From Photobacterium gaetbulicola Gung47 (GTDB lineage: Bacteria > Pseudomonadota > Gammaproteobacteria > Enterobacterales > Vibrionaceae), in assembly GCA_000940995.1 (NCBI GenBank), contig CP005973.1:1178001-1242000 (forward strand): a stretch of DNA of 64,000 nt. Direction: 5' to 3'. Shown here piece after piece: positions 32,880-41,067 of this stretch (position 1 is the first letter of the stretch; each line of letters opens with the position of its first letter). The translations under genes and the position numbers were made by a program. The notes below the pieces were generated by a model. It made no database searches. It was given only the letters and a program-made list of their open reading frames with translations, and was not told the origin of the DNA.

Positions 32880-32905
32880 GCGGCTTAGATCACCGCTAAA
32901 ATGTA

Positions 32906-33217
32906 CTAATCGTTTTGACTTTTCTTAGCCTGGTAGGAACTGACAATAAACACGATTCCCATAAGGCTCTGAATGGCCATAACAATAAGAAACAGGTGCA
33001 TTGATATTTCGCAGGCTATGATCTGTTTTTTGGACAGATATGCCGCAGAGGTGACGAGCCGCTCCCAATGGAAAAAAAGCAGTGCCGGAAAAAGCGCAAA
33101 AGTTACAGCCAAGCCTTTGATATACCAAGCCTTGGCTTGCCATTCCGCAGCTGTGTTAACGCAGTACCGCCCGGCAGTCCATAAGATCGCAGCTAACAAT
33201 ACCACTAAGCTTTCCAT
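32906..33217 (-). CDS. Small inner membrane protein
   Basis: The 103-residue protein has three hydrophobic segments (about 3-17, 34-50 and 69-92) separated by short charged loops, with a basic C-terminus (QAKKSQND). The ATG at 33217 follows AAGGA by 6 bases, supporting translation. It converges with the repeat protein gene and is otherwise isolated. No family recognised. Confidence 0.6.
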   Translation of the reverse strand: MESLVVLLAAILWTAGRYCVNTAAEWQAKAWYIKGLAVTFALFPALLFFHWERLVTSAAYLSKKQIIACEISMHLFLIVMAIQSLMGIVFIVSSYQAKKSQND

Positions 33218-33522
33218 GGCTTTCCTTAATACATCAATTTTTCTGAATTAAGTGAAAATTACCATTAGATTTTCTTGTCGAAAAGCTCAGATTTGCTCCT
33301 TTTATGCCAAACCATTCCGCTACATATTTTTACCAATACAAATAGCTAGAAATGAGACCGCATAAGAAATTACATTTAGAAACAATCTGGGATTTCAGCA
33401 TTTATGTCTGAAAAGTAAGTGAGACACTCAATTGCTGGAATCTCATTTCTCTATTTTGAAGAACAAAATACGTTCAAACAATGCTTTCATAGTACGGATG
33501 TGCCATAACAAAAATGATTATT

Positions 33523-33544
33523 GGCTGGGTTTGCTAACCCAGCC
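33523..33544 (-). terminator. Hairpin after endonuclease I
   Basis: GGCTGGGTT (33523-33531) and AACCCAGCC (33536-33544) make a perfect 9-bp stem with a 4-base loop, 15 bases after the endA stop. The T run on the transcript (TTTTT) is about 9 bases further on. The remaining 300 bases toward 33218 hold no gene. Confidence 0.65.
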
Positions 33545-33559
33545 ATGTTTACATATTAC

Positions 33560-34492
33560 TTATGAACAATTGCCGGCCTTGCGATATCCTGCCGATAAGG
33601 CCTCTTGTTCTGACTTGAAATCAACAACATTCTTTGGGCTCACCCGATCGTAGCTCGGGCACCCCACAGGCAGGTGATATACCTTGCTGTTCTTGTTCCC
33701 TCGGATCAGCTCTAGCGGTTCAACATCCGCTTCTTTGCTTCCGGTTAACGATGTTTTCAGCCCATCTCCGCTATTCTTATGGCCGATATTCCACACCTTC
33801 TTCCCTGTCACAAACGGATTATCATTGCCCATTTGCTCTGCGATACGTCGGTTACGCTCAAGCTCCCATTGAGTGACAGGGAACTGTCTATCCCACGCAA
33901 CCAGCAGTCGTTGTTGCTGGTCCGACATATTTAGGTTGTAGCGGTCAAACATATAGAAATAGGTTCGTGCTATCTGGCCTTTGATTTCGTCCCTCGGCTC
34001 AGCCAAGCGGCTTTTGAAATCAACTTTAAACTCACACTGTCCATATTGACTGGCCGGAGCACTGAACTGGCTGAAGTTAAAGTTCGAACGATCACCATTA
34101 ACTTCCCCTATAGAAGGTGTCAGGTTGTGCATGTCTGCTTCCATAGCAGCAAAAACAGGATCATTCTTCACGCAATTTTTACGGCCACCTTCCTGCCAGC
34201 ATTGCCTCGCGCGGCCAAAGTTTGAGGCGGGAACGATGTGCTCCCACTCGATCCGTTGGGCTCGGTTTTGGTTTTTTCGCACCTCATAACCGCAGCTATC
34301 GAGGTCAACGCGCCCGCCACTTTTTCCCATGAAGGTATAGCTACAGCCACAATAAAACGTACCGTTGCCAGTACGGTCGAAATAAACATTCTCCTTCGCT
34401 AACACTTTGGCATGGCTAAAATTATTCGGTGTCGCTGAGGTAGTTGTCGATAAAAGAAGAGCAAATATGGGTAGAAGCAGTTTTTTTGTCAT
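33560..34492 (-). CDS. endA: Secreted endonuclease I with extra C-terminal domain
   Basis: The 310-residue nuclease has a signal peptide (to about TTTSA, residue 20) and the endonuclease I core, with the beta-beta-alpha metal site around IEWEHIVPASNFG (H85) and conserved ADMHNLTPSIGEVNGDRSN. Cysteines near 48, 50 and 67 fit the family disulfides. Canonical Dns/EndA ends near 230 residues; here about 75 residues follow, ending in SKVYHLPVGCPSYDRV and AGYRKAGNC, a pattern like the small Ada-type domain attached to some thermonucleases. It degrades extracellular or periplasmic DNA. ATG 34492 has a weak ribosome site. Divergent from the PheC-like gene. Confidence 0.92.
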   Translation of the reverse strand: MTKKLLLPIFALLLSTTTSATPNNFSHAKVLAKENVYFDRTGNGTFYCGCSYTFMGKSGGRVDLDSCGYEVRKNQNRAQRIEWEHIVPASNFGRARQCWQEGGRKNCVKNDPVFAAMEADMHNLTPSIGEVNGDRSNFNFSQFSAPASQYGQCEFKVDFKSRLAEPRDEIKGQIARTYFYMFDRYNLNMSDQQQRLLVAWDRQFPVTQWELERNRRIAEQMGNDNPFVTGKKVWNIGHKNSGDGLKTSLTGSKEADVEPLELIRGNKNSKVYHLPVGCPSYDRVSPKNVVDFKSEQEALSAGYRKAGNCS

Positions 34493-34639
34493 ATTTCATG
34501 CAGCAAAGGTATTGATAAGTTGCACTAGAATGACACAACACTATAGATAATTCGATAGGTAGATTAAGTTGTTATGGGTAATCATCTGGCGTAAAGCGTA
34601 AATGCAACGACTTCGCATCTCTACCCTCCCCGAACACAC

Positions 34640-34657
34640 TGTAACGAAATAGTTACA
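34640..34657. promoter_or_regulatory. TyrR-like box upstream of the PheC-like gene
   Basis: TGTAAC-GAAATA-GTTACA is a perfect 6-bp palindrome with a 6-base spacer. It matches the TyrR box TGTAAA-N6-TTTACA at 10 of 12 positions, including the essential G and C. It lies about 175 bases before the PheC-like gene and would fit control by aromatic amino acids. Confidence 0.55.
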
Positions 34658-34829
34658 CCAAACAAAACACCCAAAAACACCATCGCCATTGACATTTTCT
34701 CTTGCGCTTATTTTCCAGTTCAATTATGTTGGTTTGGAAAGCAGACAGAGGCCCATCACAGCCCCGCTACACCTTTTTTCAGCAGTGTACGAAGAAAGAC
34801 CAGACCAAACACAACATAAGATAGTGAAC

Positions 34830-35609
34830 ATGAAGCCAACATTTTTAACTGCCACTTTGCTTGGGGCTGCAACCCTAGTTTCCATGCCTTCATTAGCCGG
34901 TGAAGCGCTAGATAAAATCACGCAAAACAATGAAATCCGCATTGGTGTGACCGGCGACTACATGCCGTTTTCCGAAAAACTCAGTGATGGGAGCTATGTC
35001 GGAATCGAACATGAACTCGCCGCGATCATTGCTGATGAGCTGGGCGTAAAATTAACCTTGGTACCGACCAGTTGGCCAACCCTGATGGAAGACTTCAAGG
35101 CTGGTAAATACGACCTTGGCATGAGCGGGATTTCGGTTAATGCAGCTCGCCAGGAGTATGCTGATTTTTCTTCGAGCTATTACAGTTACGGGAAAAGCCC
35201 TATCACATTATGCGAGCACGTCGATCAGTACAATACACTGGAGAAAATTGACCAACCATCGACGACAGTTGTCATTAACGAGGGCGGCACGAATGCGCAA
35301 TTTGCCCGTGCTCACTTAACAAAGGCCAAACTGCATGTTGAGCCAACTAACAAATATGTATACGACCGCATTCTTGATGGCACAGTCGATCTGATGATCA
35401 CTGACTCCGTCGAAGCCGATTACCGTGCCAGGCATCATGAGGAGCTGTGCCGCTCTATGCCTGATCAGCAGTTCACAGAATCAACCATAGCGGCAATGAT
35501 GCCCAAGGATATCGAGCTCAAAGCACGTATCAATACGATTTTGGCTGGACTCGAAGAAAATGGCCAGCTCGATAAAATTATTGATAAAAATATGGGCATA
35601 AAACTTTAA
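34830..35609 (+). CDS. Periplasmic cyclohexadienyl dehydratase-like protein (PheC type)
   Basis: The start is ATG 34830 (259 residues); it gives a proper signal peptide (KPTFLTATLLGAATLVSMPSLAG). The mature part has the type II periplasmic binding fold. Segments GDYMPFSEKL, TSWPTLMEDF, MSGISVNAARQ, SPITLCEHV, EGGTNAQFARAHL and LMITDSVEAD agree closely with what I recall of Pseudomonas PheC, which converts prephenate or arogenate to phenylpyruvate or phenylalanine in the periplasm. An amino-acid-binding role is the alternative. A TyrR-like box lies upstream, favouring an aromatic function. Confidence 0.8.
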   Translation: MKPTFLTATLLGAATLVSMPSLAGEALDKITQNNEIRIGVTGDYMPFSEKLSDGSYVGIEHELAAIIADELGVKLTLVPTSWPTLMEDFKAGKYDLGMSGISVNAARQEYADFSSSYYSYGKSPITLCEHVDQYNTLEKIDQPSTTVVINEGGTNAQFARAHLTKAKLHVEPTNKYVYDRILDGTVDLMITDSVEADYRARHHEELCRSMPDQQFTESTIAAMMPKDIELKARINTILAGLEENGQLDKIIDKNMGIKL

Positions 35610-35626
35610 CCCTTCCACATTTCAAA

Positions 35627-35650
35627 AGTGCCACGTTAATCCGTGGCACT
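35627..35650 (+). terminator. Hairpin after the PheC-like gene
   Basis: AGTGCCACG (35627-35635) pairs exactly with CGTGGCACT (35642-35650) around a 6-base loop. The tail GTTCCCC is poor in T, so termination may need help. It lies 17 bases after the stop codon. Confidence 0.6.
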
Positions 35651-35892
35651 GTTCCCCAATCCTTACCCCCATACCACCAGTATTATTCTCTGCGAAAAAT
35701 TTAAATTGAAACGTTTACATCCACATTAGACATTCAATTTGAGATATTTCTTATAAGCTTACATATTCAGTAATATCTTTCTCTTTATTCCCTTTCCTCA
35801 CTTTTCTATCAATAGGCTTTATGGAAATATATTTGTCACACATTTGATAATCTATCCGAAGAATTGTTCGATTAAATGAAAAGGAAACCATA

Positions 35893-36828
35893 ATGATAGG
35901 AAGGATCACCCAATTATTTCCCGCATGGGCTGTACTGTTTGCGGTACTTGCTTATATCTCACCCAACCTGTTTGTTGGGTTAAAGGCACAAATTGTGCCG
36001 TTGCTGACCTGTATTATGCTGGCGATGGGCATTAGCTTATCACCAAAAGATTTTATCAATGTGGCTCAGCACAAAAAAGCGGTTGGCATCGGGGTAATTC
36101 TCCAATTTTTAATCATGCCTGTTACCGCCTTGCTGATCAGTTTTCTATTGGGCTTCAGTACTGAGTTAACAGTCGGTATGGTGTTAGTTGGCAGTGTCGC
36201 TGGTGGTACTTCTTCCAACGTTATGGCTTTTCTGGCCAAAGGAAATGTCGCCCTGTCAATTTCCATGACGGCCATATCAACCCTGCTAGGGGTCATTGTT
36301 ACCCCTGTGCTTGTTGAGCTTTTATTGGGTCAAACCGTTGACGTCCCTGTTTCAGCGATGCTGATTAGTCTAGTAAAAATTGTGTTGCTTCCTGTTAGCA
36401 TTGGCCTTGTTATCAACACCTTTGCCCACAAAGCCGTTGATAAAATTCATTCCCTACTGCCATTGATATCAATGGTTGCTATCGTATTGATAATAGCGAT
36501 TGTGGTTGCCCTAAATGCCAATAATCTGAGCCAGATTGGCCCAGTGGTTGCCCTTGCCGTCATCCTCCACAACGGAATTGGGTTAACCGCAGGCTATTAT
36601 TCATGCCGTCTACTCGGCTTTGAAGAGTCAACCTGTCGCACTATCGCCTTCGAGGTGGGTTTACAAAACTCTGGGCTGGCAACAGCATTAGCCATGAAAT
36701 TCTTTTCTCCAGCTTCAGCTATTGCCGGCACTCTCTTCTCCGTTTGGCACAATATTTCCGGCTCACTGTTGGCTGGCTATTGGGCCAGCAAACAAAACAA
36801 ACACAACAAGGTTTCCCCTGCTTGTTAA
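35893..36828 (+). CDS. BASS-family sodium symporter
   Basis: The 311-residue protein is hydrophobic throughout, with about ten spans. GGTSSNVMAFLAKGNVALS near residue 100 and EVGLQNSGLATALAMKFF near 252 are the two crossover motifs of the bile acid:sodium symporter superfamily. The closest group known to me includes pantothenate/ketopantoate carriers (PanS) and YocS; the substrate cannot be fixed from sequence. ATG 35893 follows AAGGAA. It is a single-gene unit with hairpins on both sides. Confidence 0.88.
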   Translation: MIGRITQLFPAWAVLFAVLAYISPNLFVGLKAQIVPLLTCIMLAMGISLSPKDFINVAQHKKAVGIGVILQFLIMPVTALLISFLLGFSTELTVGMVLVGSVAGGTSSNVMAFLAKGNVALSISMTAISTLLGVIVTPVLVELLLGQTVDVPVSAMLISLVKIVLLPVSIGLVINTFAHKAVDKIHSLLPLISMVAIVLIIAIVVALNANNLSQIGPVVALAVILHNGIGLTAGYYSCRLLGFEESTCRTIAFEVGLQNSGLATALAMKFFSPASAIAGTLFSVWHNISGSLLAGYWASKQNKHNKVSPAC

Positions 36829-36835
36829 ATTATAC

Positions 36836-36860
36836 GGCACGGCGAAAATAGCGCCGTGCC
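36836..36860 (+). terminator. Terminator-like hairpin after the BASS gene
   Basis: GGCACGGCG (36836-36844) pairs with CGCCGTGCC (36852-36860) around a 7-base loop, 8 bases after the stop codon. The tail is CCACATTTCCTTT, only partly T-rich. Confidence 0.65.
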
Positions 36861-36979
36861 CCACATTTCCTTTCCCAATAGTCTTTCGACTCGCTATCAC
36901 TACGTTATCAATATTTAAGTATGACAATATTTTGTCGTTATAAACCAATCATAACTATTGATATTATTTTGAGTGAAAC

Positions 36980-37576
36980 GTGAATTACTGTGATATTGCT
37001 AGGCTACTCATCATTATCAGCATCCTATCGGGCTGCACGTCTTCTTCACCCCAGCATGGCATTTCTATTAAAGAGCACCCATACTTCAAGCCCCTCTTGG
37101 TCGAAAGTGCCATCTCACGCTCAAACAGCCTTGGAGAGACACCCTCTAGCTTCACGATTATCGACTATACCCTGCCATCAGAGGTGGAAAGGTTATTCAT
37201 TGTCGATGTAGAGTCAGGACACATCTCGCACCAAAGCTTAGTGGCACACGCCAAACAATCCGGTTACCGCTTGCCAACACGTTTCTCCAATATTAATGGT
37301 TCCAATCAATCATCAGTAGGCCTGTTTAAAACCGGAGAAACGTATTTTGGCATCAATGGCTATTCACTTCGTATAGATGGACTCGAGGTTGGTATAAACG
37401 ACAAGGCCCGAAGCCGTTTTATTGTGGTACACGGGGCTGATTATGTCAGCGAAGCGTTTTTAAAACACAATGGCACGCTGGGCCGAAGTGAAGGCTGCTT
37501 TGCCATTCCGTTTGATGGCTTTGAAGATGTGATCAACCGCATCAAGGAAAGTGGATACATCTATGTTCATCATTGA
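36980..37576 (+). CDS. L,D-transpeptidase-like murein lipoprotein
   Basis: A 198-residue lipoprotein beginning with GTG 36980: the signal LLIIISILSGC has lipobox LSGC (C19). The catalytic domain is of the murein L,D-transpeptidase YkuD-like type: IDYTLPSEVERLFIVD, TGETYFGINGYSLRI, VVHGADYVSEAF with H151, and LGRSEGCFAIP with nucleophile C173. It would cleave or cross-link peptidoglycan peptides at the outer membrane face. It is a single-gene unit closed by a shared terminator. Confidence 0.85.
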   Translation: MNYCDIARLLIIISILSGCTSSSPQHGISIKEHPYFKPLLVESAISRSNSLGETPSSFTIIDYTLPSEVERLFIVDVESGHISHQSLVAHAKQSGYRLPTRFSNINGSNQSSVGLFKTGETYFGINGYSLRIDGLEVGINDKARSRFIVVHGADYVSEAFLKHNGTLGRSEGCFAIPFDGFEDVINRIKESGYIYVHH

Positions 37577-37599
37577 GTATTACCTTTGAAGCAAAAATA

Positions 37600-37628
37600 A
37601 AGCCTTGCTATACCACTTAGCAAGGCTT
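37600..37628. terminator. Shared terminator between the L,D-transpeptidase and RsgA-like genes
   Basis: AAGCCTTGCTA (37600-37610) pairs exactly with TAGCAAGGCTT (37618-37628) around a 7-base loop. On the minus strand it is followed by TATTTTTG, so it mainly serves the RsgA-like gene. Confidence 0.75.
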
Positions 37629-37656
37629 CATCGTTACATTGTTATCTCTTATATTC

Positions 37657-38700
37657 CTAGTAGCCTTTCTTGTGCTTCCGGTTTTGACTTTGTACTGAAC
37701 GGCACATTTTGCCGAATTGCTTATCTTTATTCCGAAGCTCACTCAAGGTCGCGGTATTTCTGGCTTGCTCCCTTAGCAGCTTGAAGTAGTTGTGCAGTCG
37801 CCGCTCATCTACCTCTCCGCTTTCCAATGCCTGTTGAATAGCACAACCAGGTTCAGATTGATGCTGGCAATCACTGAAGCGGCAGTGCTTGCTGAGCGCT
37901 TCAATATCAGCAAAGGTTTCATGCACACCACTTTCACAGTCCGTCAGTTGCAACTCGCGCATTCCGGGAGTGTCAATTAACACAGCTCCGGAAGGCATAA
38001 AGTGCAATGAACGTGACGTTGTCGTGTGGCGCCCTTTACTGTCATCTTCGCGGATAGAGCTCGTTTGCTGAACCTCGCCCCCCATCAACGTATTGACCAG
38101 AGTTGATTTGCCCACACCGGACGACCCCATAAATGCGATTGTCTTACCTATCCGGCACCATGACTGTAAAGCCTTATATGATGATACATCCAACGCATTA
38201 AGCATCTCGACCATCAGCATTGGGTCAAGGGCTTGTACTTGTTTGCGTTTAACATCGCCATCTTCACACAAATCCGCTTTGGTCAGGATCACGACAGGCT
38301 CAACATTGGCTTCACGGGCAATTGCTAAATAGCGCTCAATACGACTTAAGTTAAAATCCTGGTTTAAAGAGCAGACGATAAACAGCGTATCGACATTCGA
38401 GGCGATATACTGCTCGGCAACCTTAGCTCCCGCGGCCTTTCGACTAAATAACGAAACGCGTTCCAAAAGACGAATAAAGCGGTTATCGCTATCAATCAGT
38501 ACCCAGTCCCCGACTGTCATTGTCGGCAAAGAGTGGTGGATCTCAAGCAAAACCGAGCCAGCTTCTGTCTGCAGGGCATAGCCATTGCGGTGATGCGCTA
38601 AAATGCGGGCAATTTCTGCTTGTTCATAGTCTTCAAGCGTTAGTTGCTGTTGAAAGACTGGTTGCCAACCAAGTTGGCTAAGTGTAATCATTGAATTCAT
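37657..38700 (-). CDS. RsgA-like circularly permuted GTPase
   Basis: The start is ATG 38700 (347 residues), after GGGGA. An N-terminal OB-fold (about 25-90) precedes the permuted GTPase: G4 TKAD at 140-143 comes before G1 GSSGVGKST at 192-200 and G3 DTPGMREL, followed by the zinc motif C-R-F-S-D-C-x-H with another C further on. RsgA releases the 30S subunit at the end of maturation. Vibrios carry the housekeeping rsgA next to psd/orn genes, so this isolated copy is probably a paralogue; that is why no symbol is given. Confidence 0.88.
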   Translation of the reverse strand: MNSMITLSQLGWQPVFQQQLTLEDYEQAEIARILAHHRNGYALQTEAGSVLLEIHHSLPTMTVGDWVLIDSDNRFIRLLERVSLFSRKAAGAKVAEQYIASNVDTLFIVCSLNQDFNLSRIERYLAIAREANVEPVVILTKADLCEDGDVKRKQVQALDPMLMVEMLNALDVSSYKALQSWCRIGKTIAFMGSSGVGKSTLVNTLMGGEVQQTSSIREDDSKGRHTTTSRSLHFMPSGAVLIDTPGMRELQLTDCESGVHETFADIEALSKHCRFSDCQHQSEPGCAIQQALESGEVDERRLHNYFKLLREQARNTATLSELRNKDKQFGKMCRSVQSQNRKHKKGY

Positions 38701-39136
38701 TATTTTCCCCACGCACAAGCCAATACAGGGATGGCTCTGATAATGCGCCTCAAAGAGAACTTAGGGTCAAATACGTTTATATGGACCCCGGGTAGAGTGA
38801 CACCGGGCAAGAGAAAGGAAGTGGAAAAGCGGTTAGTTCATTGTTGCTGATGCTTGTTTAGTTAATATCAGCACTAAAACGCTTAATGTATTGGCTTCGC
38901 AGTCTTTGCCGAGTGGGTACGTAATACAATCATCTTTCTCTCCTGTTTATAAAATTCATTTCTCGCGATGATAACAGAAAAACAGCAAATGGCTAGCCTC
39001 TGCGTTCTTTTTAACAGCCTGGGTTATCCTGATTTCATCCATACTCTCCTTCCAAGCTAGATTTTCTCACTTTCTCTGGCGAAGAAGAAATCCTTCCAGT
39101 AATATCGAATCAAGTTTCTTTCTGGAATAAACAACT
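38701..39136. other. Intergenic region between divergent RsgA-like and ArsR genes
   Basis: About 435 bases without a convincing gene. CCCGG and CCGGG near 38790-38806 could form a small hairpin. Two promoters must lie here, but no strong -35/-10 pair was recognised and no operator for the ArsR protein was identified with confidence. Confidence 0.4.
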
Positions 39137-39442
39137 ATGGAAATCGAAGTTGTCGCAAAGGCACTCAAAGAGCTGGGTCACCCGACTCGTCTAAGCATTT
39201 ATAAAGCTGTTGTTCGTGCTGGCTTTCAAGGAATTCCGGTAGGCAGCTTACAGGAAAAACTCGCGATTCCAGGCTCTACGCTTTCCCATCATATTGCAAG
39301 CCTTGTTTCAGCAGGTCTTCTCATCCAACGCCGCGAAGGCCGCACCTTATATTGTGTCGCAGAATATGAGCAGCTTGACTCTGTCATCGGTTTTCTTAAA
39401 GATGAATGCTGCATGGACGAAAAGTGCATAGACCCCAAATAG
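39137..39442 (+). CDS. ArsR-family transcriptional regulator
   Basis: The 101-residue winged-helix protein has the ArsR layout: ALKELGHPTRLSIYKAVV (first helices), VGSLQEKLAIPGSTLSHHIASLVSAGLL (recognition helix) and IQRREGRTLYCVA (wing). The usual ELCVCD metal motif in helix 3 is absent; instead the C-terminus reads DECCMDEKC, three cysteines that could bind a metal or sense thiols. It is divergent from the RsgA-like gene and ends in a terminator shared with glgA. Target unknown. Confidence 0.85.
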   Translation: MEIEVVAKALKELGHPTRLSIYKAVVRAGFQGIPVGSLQEKLAIPGSTLSHHIASLVSAGLLIQRREGRTLYCVAEYEQLDSVIGFLKDECCMDEKCIDPK

Positions 39443-39495
39443 CCATTTGCACGGTTCGAAGCCTGCACTATTGCATACAGCCAGACACCACAAAA

Positions 39496-39518
39496 AAAGC
39501 CCTCTGTATGAGGGCTTT
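39496..39518. terminator. Bidirectional terminator between arsR-type gene and glgA
   Basis: AAAGCCCTC (39496-39504) pairs with GAGGGCTTT (39510-39518) around a 5-base loop, with further A residues before it. It serves both converging genes. Confidence 0.8.
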
Positions 39519-39549
39519 ATCACCAATTAAGCATTTCTAGATCAAACCG

Positions 39550-41067
39550 CTAGGCATTCTCAGACTGCTTTTTTTCAAGTACCGTTTCTTCTTCACCTTG
39601 GTACATCCGCAAGTATTGCTCGGCGGCATCTTTCCACTCAAAACGGCACGCCATCGCATTTTGCTGCAAGCGCTTGAACTCCTGAGGACGCTGGCAGTAA
39701 AGAAGCAGGCTGCGTTGCATCTTGATCAGAAGTGCCTCTGGTGTCGGAGCGTCGAAGACAAAGCCTGTCGCAAACTGCGGCGTGGCATCGTAATCAATAA
39801 CGGTATCTTTTAGGCCCCCCACCCCACGTACAATCGGTAATGTACCGTAGGCAAGGCTGTAGATCTGGTTCAAACCACAAGGCTCGAACTGTGATGGCAT
39901 CAGGAAGAAATCAGAGCCAGCTTCAACACAATGTGCCAACGGGTTGTCATAGGCTTCAATAAAGGCAAACTTGTCGGCAAAATCGTCACTGACTTCACGT
40001 AGCGCATCTGCCAATTTCGGATCACCGCTACCCACCAAAACCAACTGCACATCGTTCACCAAGAAGTCACGCAGAATAGGCAGAAGGTATTGAATCCCCT
40101 TTTGCTCAGTAAGACGACAAACCATACCGTATACAGGCACATCTTGCAGCGGCAGATTCACCTGTTGCTGCAAATCACGTTTACACGCTTTCTTGCCGCG
40201 TGCAAGACTGACTTTGTTAGCTTTGAAGCGCTGCTTGATATATGGATCCGTTTCCGGGCTCCAGTCGCCATAATCACAACCATTGACGATACCGTAAAGC
40301 ACATCAGAACGGCACAGGAAGTCGCTCGCCATACCGTGCGAACCAAGCTCTGTAAGCAATTCTTTGGCATAGTTGGGACTTACGGCATTAACTTTATCGG
40401 CAAATGCCACACCCGCTTTGAGCATACTGATATTCGCCGCACCCTCTTCAAGTTGCAGGTAACGCTTCTGTATCAATTCAGGGATCAAACTGTACTGGTC
40501 GTAATTGAAGGTGCCCTTGAACACTGCATTATGGATAGTGATAACGCTTTGTGTATTGGCGTAAAACGCATCATCAGCATAACGCGTTTTGAGTAAGAAC
40601 GGGACCAGGCCGGTGTGCCAATCGTTACAGTGTACAACATCAGGCTGGAAACCCAGTTTTTCACACATATCCAAGGCTGCAGCACTAAAGAAAGCGAAAC
40701 GCTCTCCGTTATCACGGTAACCTTCATTATTTTCTGCATACAGTTCAGGACGGTCAAAATACTCTGGTGCGTCAATGGTATATACCGGTACATCACCATT
40801 GTGAAGCTGTTTGACTTTATACGATACCGCCTGCGGCTGGGTTGATGCCACCAGCTCAGCATCAAGCAATTCAACCGCTTCAGCTGCATTTGGTACCCTA
40901 CGGTAAAGAGGCATCACCACTCGCACATCATGCCCTAGTTCCTTTAAGGCCGCGGGCAATGACTTGGCGACATCGGCCAAACCTCCGGTTTTGACCAATC
41001 CGTCTACCTCTGAAGCTACAAACAAGATTTGCAGTGGCTTAGAGTTAGATTTCTTCCTAGTAACCAA
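39550..41067 (-). CDS. glgA: Glycogen synthase (ADP-glucose)
   Basis: A GT5 enzyme that extends alpha-1,4-glucan from ADP-glucose. The donor-site motif KTGGL is at 26-30, and PSQFEPCGLNQIYSLAYGT near 385 is the C-terminal GT-B signature with the catalytic glutamate. Length 505, some 30 residues above E. coli GlgA (477) through the two ends. The start is TTG 41067: AGGAG lies 6 bases upstream, inside glgC, and the two genes overlap by 11 bases, so translation is coupled. Second gene of the glgC-glgA operon. Confidence 0.96.
   Translation of the reverse strand: MVTRKKSNSKPLQILFVASEVDGLVKTGGLADVAKSLPAALKELGHDVRVVMPLYRRVPNAAEAVELLDAELVASTQPQAVSYKVKQLHNGDVPVYTIDAPEYFDRPELYAENNEGYRDNGERFAFFSAAALDMCEKLGFQPDVVHCNDWHTGLVPFLLKTRYADDAFYANTQSVITIHNAVFKGTFNYDQYSLIPELIQKRYLQLEEGAANISMLKAGVAFADKVNAVSPNYAKELLTELGSHGMASDFLCRSDVLYGIVNGCDYGDWSPETDPYIKQRFKANKVSLARGKKACKRDLQQQVNLPLQDVPVYGMVCRLTEQKGIQYLLPILRDFLVNDVQLVLVGSGDPKLADALREVSDDFADKFAFIEAYDNPLAHCVEAGSDFFLMPSQFEPCGLNQIYSLAYGTLPIVRGVGGLKDTVIDYDATPQFATGFVFDAPTPEALLIKMQRSLLLYCQRPQEFKRLQQNAMACRFEWKDAAEQYLRMYQGEEETVLEKKQSENA

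Noticed and set aside
32879..32897. AGCGG/CCGCT hairpin after the repeat protein as terminator
   Set aside because: Five-base stem without a T run; not convincing.
40090..40596. 168-aa plus-strand ORF
   Set aside because: Antisense to glgA, which is complete.
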